A DNA stretch of 64,000 bases, from positions 1 to 64,000 of the forward strand of contig JADJQF010000016.1 in NCBI GenBank assembly GCA_016712885.1, in the 5' to 3' direction. The translations under genes were made by a program, and so were the position numbers. The stretch is from Candidatus Flexicrinis proximus. Lineage in GTDB: Bacteria; Chloroflexota; Anaerolineae; Aggregatilineales; Phototrophicaceae. Position 1 is the first letter of the stretch. The number at the start of each line of letters is the position of its first letter. The notes below the pieces were generated by a model. That model saw only the letters and a program-made list of their open reading frames with translations. It was not told the origin of the DNA and searched no databases. Shown piece by piece: positions 50,976 through 59,223 of this stretch.

Positions 50976-51968
50976 CATGCTTAGATTTGCCGATCCTTCC
51001 ATCGAGATGACGATTTTGCCGCGGGTGTGCTTCTGTTCCAGGTAACGGACGGCGTCGGCGGTCTCGCTGAGCGGATAGCAGCGGTCGATAACCGGCTTGG
51101 CTTTGCCAGTGGCGAGCAATCCTGCGACGAAATCGAGGTCGCTGGCTTTGGGCTGAGCCATTAGCGCCATCAGCTTCTTGCGGCGGAACAGCGACAACAG
51201 CGGGCCAAGCAAGAGCGCTTCGGCGATCTGTTTACCGTAGCCGCCGGTATTGACGTAGCGGCCGCCTGGGCGCAGGGCGCGCAGGTAGTGGCGCAGCGGG
51301 TGGTAGCCGTTGGCGGAGACGATCAGGTCGTACTTTTCGCTGCCGCGCGTGAAATCCTCTTGAGTGTAGTCGATGACGTGATCGGCGCCGAGCGAGCGCA
51401 TCAGGTCGATTTTGGCGGTGCTGCAGATGGCGGTGACTTCGGCGCCGAGCGCTTTGGCGATCTGGACGGCGAAGGTGCCTACGCCACCGGACGCGCCGTT
51501 GATCGCCACTTTCTGGCCGGGCTGGATATGTCCCTTGTCGCGCAGTCCCTGCAGGGCGGTCACGGCGGCCATCGGGACAGCCGCCGCGTCTTCGAAGCTG
51601 ACAGAAGCCGGCTTGAAAGCCAGCAGTGTCTCTTTGGCGCAGACGTACTCGGCAAACGCGCCCAGGCCGCTGCCGCTCAGGTCGCCGAGGACGGCGTCGC
51701 CGGGCTTGAAGCGGGTGACCTTGCTGCCAACAGCTTCGACGACTCCGGCCATGTCCGAGCCGGGGATGCTGTAGCGCGGACGGCGCAGCCCGCCCGTCAT
51801 CAGGCGGATCATGAAGGGGATACCGCGGATATGGAAGCTGTCGGCGATGTTGAGGGAGGCGGCGCTGACGCGGATCAGGACTTCGTTGTCCTTGGGCGTG
51901 GGCTTCGCCGCGGTGGTGTACTGCAGGACATCGGGGGAGCCGTACTGGGTGTAGACGATCGCTTTCAT
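50889..51968 (-). CDS. Zinc-independent NAD(P)-dependent quinone oxidoreductase-like alcohol dehydrogenase
   Basis: A medium-chain reductase. Start MKAIVYTQYGSPDVLQY; cofactor site VAINGASGGVGTFAVQIAKAL; HVIDYTQEDFTRG; LRPGGRYVNTGGYG. There are no clear structural-zinc cysteines. The normal C-terminus would be about RGKIVISMEG (residue ~330). The frame then continues for about 28 codons into the mini-hairpin repeat, ending WTPILCCVED, so the tail is repeat-derived. 359 residues as read. Apparently monocistronic. Confidence 0.82.
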   Translation of the reverse strand: MKAIVYTQYGSPDVLQYTTAAKPTPKDNEVLIRVSAASLNIADSFHIRGIPFMIRLMTGGLRRPRYSIPGSDMAGVVEAVGSKVTRFKPGDAVLGDLSGSGLGAFAEYVCAKETLLAFKPASVSFEDAAAVPMAAVTALQGLRDKGHIQPGQKVAINGASGGVGTFAVQIAKALGAEVTAICSTAKIDLMRSLGADHVIDYTQEDFTRGSEKYDLIVSANGYHPLRHYLRALRPGGRYVNTGGYGKQIAEALLLGPLLSLFRRKKLMALMAQPKASDLDFVAGLLATGKAKPVIDRCYPLSETADAVRYLEQKHTRGKIVISMEGSANLSMVRVWRRCLHASARGRYALWTPILCCVED

Positions 51969-52085
51969 GGTGTTACTCCAAAGGTGTAGGAACGGATAGG
52001 CGTGACGAAGCTGGCCGGGGTGGCGCGCAGGCGCCGCCGGGAGGACGGGACGGATAGACGATGGCTGGCTGGGACGCGCGGCGGT

Positions 52086-53065
52086 TTATGCCTTGCGCTG
52101 TGCGGTATGCGGCGGCGCGGACTCGCCCGCTGCCCAAAGCGTGACGAGCCGGCTGCCGCGCGTGGCGAGCAAGAGGACCGCGTGGAAGATGGCCAGCAGC
52201 TCCGGCGCGCTGCCGATAATGGCCGTTTGGCCAAGCGAAGGGTTGGCGGCTACGAGCTGGTTGAACAGCGGCCGGTAGATCGCGAAGTAGAGGCCGAAGA
52301 TGCCAGCGGCTTCGAGAAGAGTCCGGCCATCCACGCGACAGGTGTCCAGCGGCCGCGGCGCAGCGCCACCAATTCGAGGATCGCGGTCGCGGCGACGATG
52401 GCGGCCAGTATGCCGAGCCACAGGCGCGGCGCGGCGATGACCGGGCCGGGGTCGCCGAGGTCGAAGCGCAGGGTGAGGCCGCCGACCTGCTGCCAGTAGA
52501 GGAAGACGAGGAAGGCGAGCGCGCCGAATACGCTGCCGAAGATCGCCTCGGCGCGGTTGACGGCGGCCGGATCGTCCACCGCGGGCAGCGTGAGCGGGTC
52601 GAAGGCCGGCCGGTTCTTCATCTCCTCAAGGGCACGCTCGATCAGGGCGAAGATCAGGACGACCATGCCAGAAAAGAGGAAGGTGGCCTGCAGGACCGCG
52701 GCCAGCATCGCGCCGAACCAGTCGGCGAAAGCCGGCGGAACGGGTGCTGTCAGGGCGGAAAAGACATGCAGGAAGACCATGATCGACGGGACGATCAGCC
52801 AGCCGCGGCGCAGCACGGTCATCAGCATCGGGTAGAACGCCGGGCCGATGAGCGAGCGGCCGCTCCCATACGAGAGGGCGATCTTACGCGGGTCGCCAAG
52901 TTCGGCCAGCACCGTGGCCTCGTCCGCCTGCGAGGGCGAGCCGCCGAAGCGGTCTTCGAGCTGGTCGGCGATCATCGAGCGCAGTTCCGCCTCGACCTCG
53001 GCACGATCAGCGCCGGGCAGGTGGCGCCCGACCTGATGAATGTAACGCTCAACTAGGTCTGTCAT
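52086..53065 (-). CDS. HAAS-domain integral membrane protein, one frameshift
   Basis: The N-terminal part is a HAAS-like signalling domain (ERYIHQVGRHLPGADRAEVE, LEDRFGGSP, VLAELGDPRKIALSYG), followed by several hydrophobic segments (VPSIMVFLHVFSAL, VLQATFLFSGMVVLIFALI, FGALAFLVFLYW, AILELVALRRG, FGLYFAIYRPLF). A frame change near 52310 joins WMAG to LLEAAGIFGLYFAIYRPL. The gene overlaps the PadR stop (53065/53062), so the two are coupled, a common regulator-target arrangement. Confidence 0.72.
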
Positions 53066-53406
53066 GAGTCTTCTCCCCGCAAAATGGCCTGCATGACGGC
53101 CACGGTTTCGAACCATTCGGTGCTCAACGCGGCAAGGACTTCGTTTCCCTGCGGGCTGATGCGGTAGTACTTGCGCGGACGCGAGTCAGCGGTGTCCCAT
53201 TCGCTTTCCAGCAGCCCCTGCTTTTCCAGCCGCCGGAGCAGCGGGTAGAGCGTGCCTTCCTCGATGTCCAGCCCGCGCTCGGCCAGCCGCTGGATCAGGC
53301 TGTAGCCGTACTGGGCGGTGGCCATCTGGCTGAGGACGGCGAGGACGACGATGCCGCGCCGGAGTTCCAGCCTTAGGGCGGTGAGGTGTTCAGCGATCTC
53401 GGTCAT
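53062..53406 (-). CDS. PadR-family transcriptional regulator
   Basis: 114 residues. Winged-helix core LRRGIVVLAVLSQMATAQYG, YSLIQRLAERGLDIEEGTLY, PLLRRLEKQGLLESEW, DSRPRKYYRISPQGNEVL. This is a compact PadR repressor. It overlaps the downstream HAAS gene by four bases. Two 19-base palindromes just upstream of its start (53425-53443 and 53450-53468) are probable operators, so it likely represses its own operon. Confidence 0.9.
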   Translation of the reverse strand: MTEIAEHLTALRLELRRGIVVLAVLSQMATAQYGYSLIQRLAERGLDIEEGTLYPLLRRLEKQGLLESEWDTADSRPRKYYRISPQGNEVLAALSTEWFETVAVMQAILRGEDS

Positions 53407-53424
53407 AAGCTGTGTGCCTTACGG

Positions 53425-53468
53425 TACTGTGCGCCGTACAGTATCAATATACTATGCAGCGCACAGTA
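53425..53468 (-). promoter_or_regulatory. Two probable PadR operators
   Basis: TACTGTGCGCCGTACAGTA (53425-53443) and TACTATGCAGCGCACAGTA (53450-53468) are two imperfect inverted repeats of the same consensus. Their centres are 25 bases apart, and they end 19 bases before the PadR start. Confidence 0.75.
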
Positions 53469-53499
53469 TTGTCAAGCACATCTTTGGAATTGGGTTTTG

Positions 53500-53660
53500 A
53501 GGCGACGATGAGCGCTGTGGGCGGCAGGACCAGGCGGTGAGCGGGGCGATGTCTTTGACCATCCGGCGGACTTTCATACTTTTGCCGTCGGGCAGGCGGA
53601 CATCGACTTCCTCGACCGGCGTGAAGCCGAAGCGGGCATGGCAACCGGCACATCCCGACA
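53500..53660 (-). pseudogene. Possible 3' remnant of a GNAT acetyltransferase
   Basis: A short stretch reads RFGFTPVEEVDVRLPDGKSM, then KVRRMVKDI, like the C-terminus of a GNAT enzyme. There is no N-terminal part, and the flanks show nothing else. The remaining bases to 53797 contain only the leader of the next gene. Confidence 0.35.
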
Positions 53661-53797
53661 GCCTTAATAGGCCCACGCCGCTGCAGTTGGACCCAAAATC
53701 GCAGATTTCTATTAGAATCATCGTCATGGAGCCAATTGCTGTCATCATGAAACGTGGGCGGATTCACTCGGACAAACAATCAGAGGAGAGGCATACC

Positions 53798-54214
53798 ATG
53801 TTACGTTTCACCCACACCACGCAGATCAACGCCGCGCCGGACAAGGTTTGGCGCATCCTGACTGACGCCGCGGGCTACCCCAACTGGGACCCGAACATGA
53901 TCCGCCTCGAAGGCTCGGTCGTGGCCGGCGGCAAGGTCACCGCGCACACGAAGCTCTCACCGCGCGCGTTTCCAGTCAAAATCACCACGTTCGAGCCGGG
54001 GCGCAAGATGGTCTGGTCGGGCGGGATGCCGCTCGGGTTGTTCAAAGGGATACGCACATTTTCGCTCATGCCCAAGAACGGCGGGACGGAGTTCACGCTG
54101 ACCGAGGAATTCAGCGGGCCTCTGCTTGGCATGATGAAGGGATCGCTGCCCGATATGAACAAACCCTTCGCTGACTTCGCCGCAGGATTAAAGTCGACGG
54201 CGGAACTGGCCTAA
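53798..54214 (+). CDS. SRPBCC (START-like) family protein
   Basis: 138 residues. Pattern of the polyketide-cyclase/START group: FTHTTQINAAPDKVWRILTD, GYPNWDPNMIRLEG, LSPRAFPVKITTFEPGRKMV, GIRTFSLMP, GTEFTLTEEFSGPL. It probably binds a hydrophobic ligand. The ATG at 53798 has GAGGAGAGG upstream. A hairpin terminator follows at 54227. Intact. Confidence 0.85.
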   Translation: MLRFTHTTQINAAPDKVWRILTDAAGYPNWDPNMIRLEGSVVAGGKVTAHTKLSPRAFPVKITTFEPGRKMVWSGGMPLGLFKGIRTFSLMPKNGGTEFTLTEEFSGPLLGMMKGSLPDMNKPFADFAAGLKSTAELA

Positions 54215-54226
54215 GCCGCCCGAATC

Positions 54227-54260
54227 AAAAACCCGCGCCGGATAACCCCGCGCGGGTTTT
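54227..54260 (+). terminator. Hairpin terminator between convergent genes
   Basis: AAAACCCGCGC / GCGCGGGTTTT stem with T-runs on both strands, between the SRPBCC gene and the convergent cold-shock gene. Confidence 0.8.
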
Positions 54261-54285
54261 GTGTTGATCTGCGGGAATGACGCGC

Positions 54286-54507
54286 CTACTTGGCGCTCTG
54301 GATGACCGTTACCTGGCTGGCCTGCTTGCCCTTCTTGCCATCGGTCACTTCAAATTCGACCGTATCGCCCTCGTTGAGGGAGCGGAACCCGTTGGACTGG
54401 ATTTCCGAGTAGTGGACGAATAAATCCTGACCGTTGGCCTGAGCGATAAAGCCGTAGCCCTTCTCGCCGTTGAACCATTTCACCGTACCACGAACGCGCT
54501 CCGCCAT
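54286..54507 (-). CDS. Cold-shock protein (Csp family)
   Basis: 73 residues. Start MAERVRGTVKWFNGEKGYGF; RNP1 KGYGFI; RNP2 DLFVHYSEI; C-terminus VEFEVTDGKKGKQASQVTVI. A single-stranded-nucleic-acid chaperone. A promoter lies 150-180 bases upstream, giving a long leader like those of other csp mRNAs. Confidence 0.95.
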   Translation of the reverse strand: MAERVRGTVKWFNGEKGYGFIAQANGQDLFVHYSEIQSNGFRSLNEGDTVEFEVTDGKKGKQASQVTVIQSAK

Positions 54508-54658
54508 CTTCTGATCTCCCCTATGGCTCTGGATGTGCTACACCACTTGCCTACTCACGCATTCCCAGACCACTCGAGGAGAAATTGCGGGGTAAAGCCG
54601 TGTTTAGCATCGCGCGGGCGAGGCACAATTGCCTCAGGAATACCCGCCGCGCGAAATG

Positions 54659-54687
54659 AGCATACATCCATTTTTATAAGCTGTCCA
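54659..54687 (-). promoter_or_regulatory. Promoter of the cold-shock gene
   Basis: TGGACA - 17 bases - TATGCT on the minus strand. The start codon is about 150 bases downstream, leaving an untranslated leader. The remainder of 54508-54781 holds no gene. Confidence 0.65.
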
Positions 54688-54781
54688 TTAGCCGGGACTA
54701 ATGGGGGGATACGGGGAAAACGCGAAAAACAGGCGGCCCTGCCGGACGATTTGCATGAGTGAAAGGTAAGCGGCAGCCGGA

Positions 54782-55594
54782 TCAGGCCGGGTGCAGGAAG
54801 TCCCGCAGAAGCGTGTCGATCTCGTGTGGGCGCTCCATGGTGACCATGTGGCCGACATCCGGGCGGACGAACAGCCGCGCGCCGGGGATCTCTGCCGCGG
54901 CTTTGCGGGCCAGCGCCTGCACGCCCGGCGTGTCGGCGTCGCCGATCAGGACGAGCGCCGGGACGTGGATTTCGCGCAGGCGGTCAATGGCCGGCGGGGT
55001 CAGGCCGGATGGCGCGAAACCGGACGGCAGCGCTACCCCGAAGGCGGCGCGCTGCATCTCGAACACGGCCTGACGCATGGCGGGATCGACCCGTTCCGGC
55101 GCGCGGCCGGCGCCGACCACCCAGAAATCGACATTGAGCTGGCTGGCCGCGTCGAGGTCGCCGGCTTCGAGCAGGGCTTCTTCCTGCTCGGCGAAAGCGT
55201 CGGTCTCCGGCGAGTCCGGCTGGCCGCCGATGCTGGGCGCGCCCAGCACGAGCGAGCGCACGCGCTCCGGGTAAACCAGGGCGAAGTCGAGCGCGGTGCG
55301 TCCGCCGAACGAGACGCCGGCGATATGCGCCTGGGCGACGCCGAGATGGTCGAGCAGGCCGCGTACATCGTCGTAATAGGTAAAAGGGCCGTCAGGCGGC
55401 GTCGAGAGGCCATAGCCGCGCAGGTCGAAGCGGATCAACTGGAAGCCGGCGGACAGCGTTTCCCACTGGGCATTCCACATGCGCCGGTCGGCCACGCCAG
55501 CGTGGATCAGCACGACGGGCTGCCCTTCGCCGCGCGTTTCATAGTAAAGTGCCGCGCCCTGCAGGGTGACCGTTCCCATCGACACTTTTTCCAT
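54782..55594 (-). CDS. Alpha/beta-fold hydrolase
   Basis: 270 residues. Motifs: oxyanion VVLIHAGVADRRMWNAQWE, FDLRGYGLSTPPDGPFTYYD, nucleophile GVSFGGRTA (GxSxG), acid in VLIGDADTPG, His in PDVGHMVTMERPHEID. Start at ATG 55594 with AAAGGAAT upstream. Probable esterase or lactonase; the substrate is unknown. Confidence 0.88.
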   Translation of the reverse strand: MEKVSMGTVTLQGAALYYETRGEGQPVVLIHAGVADRRMWNAQWETLSAGFQLIRFDLRGYGLSTPPDGPFTYYDDVRGLLDHLGVAQAHIAGVSFGGRTALDFALVYPERVRSLVLGAPSIGGQPDSPETDAFAEQEEALLEAGDLDAASQLNVDFWVVGAGRAPERVDPAMRQAVFEMQRAAFGVALPSGFAPSGLTPPAIDRLREIHVPALVLIGDADTPGVQALARKAAAEIPGARLFVRPDVGHMVTMERPHEIDTLLRDFLHPA

Positions 55595-55631
55595 ACCATT
55601 CCTTTTCAATAGGACAACGCGAATGATGGAT

Positions 55632-55795
55632 CATTTCTTGGGGTTCCACCCCATGCCCCGGCAGGAGATTGCTCTCCTGCACCTCTCACACTGGCGATTT
55701 CATCGTGCCAGCGCGATGAAATCGCAAATGAGGGAGCCAAGAGGGTGCAAACCCTCTTGCGGAGGTTTGGAGGCAGCGCCTCCAAATCATCCATG
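55632..55795. repeat. Mini-hairpin repeat with a large internal hairpin
   Basis: Modules GGGGTTCCACCCC, CAGGAGATTGCTCTCCTG, then a large hairpin (GCGATTTCATCG ... CGATGAAATCGC), GAGGGTGCAAACCCTC and GGAGGCAGCGCCTCC. It lies between two genes on the minus strand. In several modules the loop is a tri- to hexanucleotide. Confidence 0.7.
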
Positions 55796-55812
55796 CTTAT
55801 CCCTAGCTCAGG

Positions 55813-56736
55813 CTAAACAGCAATCGCCCGCTTGTACTCCGTATAGGCCGCCTGACGCACGAACCCCAGCGACGCATAGGCGCGGGTCGAGGCCGGATTG
55901 TCCAGCTCGTGCTTGACGACCGCGTGCGTCATGCCTGCCGCGCGCATCAGGCCGAAGGTGTGGGTCATCAGGGCGGTGGTCAGGCCGCGGCGCTGGTAAG
56001 GCTGCGCACAGCCGACCGGTTCGAACAGGCCGGAGCGGCTGACCGGGTCGAGCCAGTAGACCAGAAACGCGGCAAATTCGCCGGTGGGCGCGACGACCAC
56101 CAGCTCGCGGTCGATAACAAAGCCGGGCGTTTGCATGACGGTCGCGTAGCGTTCCGGCGTCCAGTTGGAGTGGAAGGCGGAGGAATGGACGGCGGCCAGC
56201 GCGGCCGCTTCGTGGACTCCGTCGGCGGGGCGGATCGAGAAGCCGTCCGGCAGGCGCGGCAACGGATCGTCCGCGGCCAGCGGGCGGATCGTGAGCGCCA
56301 TGTAGGGGGCAGGATCGGGGGCGAAGCCGAGTTCCATGAGCAGCCGGCTGCGCATGGGGTCGATGTCCATGCCGTAGGCATGCAGGTGTTCGAACGGTTT
56401 TTCGACGCGTGCGCGCATGGCAGACTGGGCGGCGGCGGCCCAGGCCAGCGTATCGCGTTCGAGTGCCCCACCGCGGTGATCCGGATGCACGACGACATCG
56501 AACGCGCCCCACTTCGAGAGCTCGACGAAACCCAGCGGTTCGCCGTCTGGCGCGTCGAGGACGTGGAAATAGACCGCCGGGTCGGCGCCGCGCAGGATAT
56601 TGGTCAGGTGGTGCGAAAGGTCGCCGGGGTGGAAGTCGCACAGTAAACCGCTGGCGGCGTTGATGCGGCCAAGCAGGTCCAGCAGGTGCGGCAGATCGTC
56701 GAAGCGGTAAGGGCGGGGCTGGGGCATGGGCGCCAT
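55813..56736 (-). CDS. Double GNAT-domain N-acetyltransferase
   Basis: 307 residues, intact. N-terminal GNAT (LLDLLGRINAASGLLCDFHP, ELSKWGAFDVVVHPDHRGGA) and C-terminal GNAT (GFSIRPADGVHEAAALAAVH, FEPVGCAQPYQRRGLTTALM, HELDNPASTRAYASLGFVR). The P-loop-like acetyl-CoA stretch QPYQRRGL is intact in the second domain. ATG 56736 or the alternative ATG 56727 may be the start. The same domain pair is found, broken, at 390-1290. Confidence 0.85.
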   Translation of the reverse strand: MAPMPQPRPYRFDDLPHLLDLLGRINAASGLLCDFHPGDLSHHLTNILRGADPAVYFHVLDAPDGEPLGFVELSKWGAFDVVVHPDHRGGALERDTLAWAAAAQSAMRARVEKPFEHLHAYGMDIDPMRSRLLMELGFAPDPAPYMALTIRPLAADDPLPRLPDGFSIRPADGVHEAAALAAVHSSAFHSNWTPERYATVMQTPGFVIDRELVVVAPTGEFAAFLVYWLDPVSRSGLFEPVGCAQPYQRRGLTTALMTHTFGLMRAAGMTHAVVKHELDNPASTRAYASLGFVRQAAYTEYKRAIAV

Positions 56737-56804
56737 CCGGGAAAGAAGCCACCCGCGACGGTCTCGCCTTTGCGTCGTCGCGGGGGCTGGCTGTCACAAT
56801 GTGG

Positions 56805-58031
56805 TTATTCGGGCCTATCCGCGACCAGCCACAGTGCATCGCGCGCGTAGATGCCCTGGATGATGCGCTGGAAGGGGCGATGCGACATGACCGGTCGGCC
56901 GTCCTCGCCTTCGATAGCCGGGATTTCGCTGGTGATCTGCAGGATCACGACGGACAGGCCGGTGGCCTCGTCCGTGAAGACGCGGGCCGCTTCGAGCGTG
57001 CCGATATCGCCGTAGACCTCGGCGTATGGGACCGGGAGGCGGTTGGATGGCAGGGACATGCGCGCGTCGATCGCGGCGGCGGCGGCGGTCGCGGACTCGG
57101 CGTCCGGATAGACGAACAGCGCCAGTCCCAGCTCGGCATCGGTCGTGGAAGCCGAGGCGAAACTCGCCAGCAGGTACGGCGGCAGCGGGTTCTCGGCCAT
57201 CGTCGTCTCGATCTGTTCGAGCAGATCGCCGGTGGCAAAGTTGATGACATCGAAGTCGATGAGCGTGGCGGGGGTGACGGCGATGACCGCGCTCACGAAC
57301 GGATAGCCGGCCAGGGCGGCGTCGAGCGCCTGAAATTCCGGCGCGTCGGCCAGGGCCGGCGTATCGCTGCTCACAGTGGCGGTCATAACGGCGATCAGCT
57401 GGTCATCGGGCGAGTTGAAGAGCACGTCTTCGGCGACGAACGACAGCTCGCTGCGGCCGAGGTTCCCGCCGAAGGGATTGGCCGGGTTGCGCTCGCTGAG
57501 ATTGAGGCGGAAGCCTTCGTCGCAGCCGGCCGGCGGGCAGAGCAGCACGCCCGAGGGTGTGGTGTCGACGGTGTAGCCGCGAGCTTCATAGGCGGCGGTG
57601 ACGGCCGCGGGGTCGATCTCGCCGTGGAGGATATAGCCGAAAGGCGGCGGCGTGCCGATTTCGGCGGCCTGGGCGATGTCGAAGAATTCGAAGCCCAGCA
57701 GTGTCTGGTATTCGGCGCCCCCCACCATCAGGTACTGAAGAAGGTTGGACGGGCCGGCGGGCGGCAGCGAGAATAACACGAGGCGCGGATTGGCAGCCTC
57801 CATCGCCGCCCAATCGGCTGGGATGGCGATTCCACGCGCTTCAAGTGCGGCGTGGTAATCCGCGAAACTCACCACCGGGATGGAGGCGCGGATGTCCGCC
57901 GTATCTGGGATATGCGCCAGCATCTGCAGAAACGCGGACGGCTCGGCTTCCGGCGTATCCTGCGCCCCGGCGATACTGGTAAACGCCAGGAGGGCGACGG
58001 CCACAGCGGCGGCCTGTCTTCTCAGGTTCAT
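56805..58031 (-). CDS. Secreted protein of unknown function
   Basis: 408 residues with a clear signal peptide (MNLRRQAAAVAVALLAFTSI, ending AGA). The mature part (LAHIPDTADIRASIPVVSFA, RGIAIPADWAAMEAANPRL, YLMVGGAEYQTLLGFEFFDI) is soluble and shows no catalytic motif I recognise. ATG 58031 was chosen where the signal peptide begins, with AAAAAGGAACG upstream; the longer upstream frame was ignored. Intact. Confidence 0.65.
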   Translation of the reverse strand: MNLRRQAAAVAVALLAFTSIAGAQDTPEAEPSAFLQMLAHIPDTADIRASIPVVSFADYHAALEARGIAIPADWAAMEAANPRLVLFSLPPAGPSNLLQYLMVGGAEYQTLLGFEFFDIAQAAEIGTPPPFGYILHGEIDPAAVTAAYEARGYTVDTTPSGVLLCPPAGCDEGFRLNLSERNPANPFGGNLGRSELSFVAEDVLFNSPDDQLIAVMTATVSSDTPALADAPEFQALDAALAGYPFVSAVIAVTPATLIDFDVINFATGDLLEQIETTMAENPLPPYLLASFASASTTDAELGLALFVYPDAESATAAAAAIDARMSLPSNRLPVPYAEVYGDIGTLEAARVFTDEATGLSVVILQITSEIPAIEGEDGRPVMSHRPFQRIIQGIYARDALWLVADRPE

Positions 58032-58116
58032 GGTGTTCGTTCCTTTTTGGTATGCCGCATACGGACAGGTTTCGGACGGACGTGTAAAAACCAGGGCCGC
58101 CCACAACGATTGTATG

Positions 58117-58422
58117 TTACTTTGCGTTTTGCCACGCGAGATAGGCGGCTTCATCCACCCGCTCGCCATCCTGCACGGTGACCTGAGCCTCGCGGCGGCT
58201 GGAGTCGAAGGATACGGTCAGCTCCGCCGGAAACGGACATCGCTCGCCGCGCGCCAGCTTGCGGACGAAGTAGCTGCCGTCTTCCGCCTCGCTGAGATCG
58301 TTGTTGCGGTCGATACGCACCGGCACGATCTCGGCGCAGCGTTTGGGGCGCACGTAATAGGTGATGAAGCGTTCTTTGGGGGAAGGCGCTCCACCCCCAA
58401 ACAAGCGTCTGAAAAATCCCAT
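58117..58422 (-). CDS. Small conserved hypothetical protein
   Basis: 101 residues, no signal peptide. It starts MGFFRRLFGGGAPSPKER. The core (PKRCAEIVPVRIDRNNDLSE, SYFVRKLARGERCPFPAEL) is Cys-containing and beta-rich. I do not recognise a function. The gene shares the strand with the secreted protein but is separated by about 85 bases. Confidence 0.6.
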   Translation of the reverse strand: MGFFRRLFGGGAPSPKERFITYYVRPKRCAEIVPVRIDRNNDLSEAEDGSYFVRKLARGERCPFPAELTVSFDSSRREAQVTVQDGERVDEAAYLAWQNAK

Positions 58423-58519
58423 CGCTTACTCCTATCGAAAATGGCTGGATGCTGCGTTGACAGCCTACACCATGATTTTAACCCAAACCGGGCGGCTTAC
58501 CGTCATCAGTCTGGCGGCT

Positions 58520-58600
58520 GTGGTGCATTTGGGTTTGCGGAGGCGCTGCCTTCACCCGCATCCCCTCTGCGCTCATCGGCAATGGGCGGGAAAGAGGTGC
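58520..58600. repeat. Partial mini-hairpin repeat
   Basis: Contains the GGAGGCGCTGCC module and TCATCGGCAATGGGCG, half of the large arm seen at 42786. Confidence 0.45.
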
Positions 58601-58631
58601 GATATTTCGAGCGATTCTTACACAATTTGAT

Positions 58632-58650
58632 AGAACATAATTTCTGTTCT
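58632..58650 (+). promoter_or_regulatory. Inverted repeat upstream of the LexA-like mini-repressor
   Basis: AGAACATAATTTCTGTTCT is an imperfect palindrome with arms AGAACA/TGTTCT. The half-sites GAAC and GTTC are the same as in the LexA-type boxes downstream, but with nine bases between them instead of four. It lies 53 bases before the start codon, so autoregulation is possible. Confidence 0.45.
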
Positions 58651-58702
58651 TGTGGTAGCATGTTTTACGTTTGCTTTTTGTTATGTGGTTTAGGAGGGAC
58701 TC

Positions 58703-58948
58703 ATGGCTGCTCGAAAACCGAACCTGAAAGAAGACACATCGCGGGTCTATAAGTACCTGCGCATGTTCCTGACGGACAAGCATGGGATGGCGCCCACCGT
58801 GCGCGAGATGGCGGTGGGGTGCGCGATCGCGCCCAGCCAGGTGATCCATCATCTGGAAATCCTGGAGGCGCATGGGCTGATCGTGCGCAAGCAGGGGATG
58901 GCGCGGGCGATCTGGATTGTCCAGGACTCGGCGGAGGATGAGGCGTGA
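58703..58948 (+). CDS. Stand-alone LexA-type DNA-binding domain protein
   Basis: 81 residues. The sequence YLRMFLTDKHGMAPTVREMA, followed by SQVIHHLEILEAHGLIVRKQ and GMARAIWI, matches the winged-helix DNA-binding domain of LexA (usual form PPTVREI..., STVHxHLKxLE). The peptidase S24 half that allows RecA-dependent self-cleavage and dimerisation is missing, and no cleavage site is present. The start at 58703 has AGGAGGG upstream. Immediately after the stop codon lies an array of three overlapping LexA-type boxes. It could be a constitutive repressor, an anti-SOS competitor or a phage-like controller. How it would dimerise is unclear. Confidence 0.8.
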   Translation: MAARKPNLKEDTSRVYKYLRMFLTDKHGMAPTVREMAVGCAIAPSQVIHHLEILEAHGLIVRKQGMARAIWIVQDSAEDEA

Positions 58949-58956
58949 ATTCTGTT

Positions 58957-58994
58957 CGAACAAATGTTCGAACATTTGTTCGAACATTTGTTTC
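58957..58994 (+). promoter_or_regulatory. Array of three overlapping LexA-type boxes
   Basis: CGAACAAATGTTCG (58957-58970), CGAACATTTGTTCG (58969-58982) and the degenerate CGAACATTTGTTTC (58981-58994) overlap by two bases each, giving a 12-base period. The array starts nine bases after the mini-repressor stop. It matches, in inverted orientation, the array at 22209-22250, differing mainly in one central four-base segment. Confidence 0.82.
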
Positions 58995-59016
58995 TGATTG
59001 CGCCGGGAAATATGCT
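58988..59016 (+). promoter_or_regulatory. Promoter overlapping the LexA-type array
   Basis: TTGTTT - 17 bases - TATGCT. The -35 hexamer lies inside the third LexA-type box, so binding there would block RNA polymerase. The next gene on this strand is the sensor kinase, 208 bases downstream of the -10 box. A separate weaker box (ATACAAT at about 59178) may also serve the kinase. Confidence 0.6.
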
Positions 59017-59223
59017 ATTGTGGAGCTATCGGGCGCACGGACACGGCCTGCGTCCTGCTCTGACGCCAGCGCCGTCATCAACCCGGATGGCGAGTCCGCG
59101 CGCCCGCCTGACCGGCCCGTCCCCGGCCGGCGAAGGAAACCGTCATCTTGCTGAATGCAAACCTGATTCAAATGGCATACAATTAGCAGGCTGACAGCCG
59201 TTAACCGTCTGATTGTGGTCAAG

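Noticed and set aside
58957..58994. A CRISPR-like or simple tandem repeat
   Set aside because: The units are overlapping palindromes without spacers and fit the LexA-box consensus.
59215..59223. GTG at 59215 as the start of the sensor kinase
   Set aside because: The ATG at 59224 gives nearly the same protein; the sequence does not decide firmly, so the ATG was preferred.
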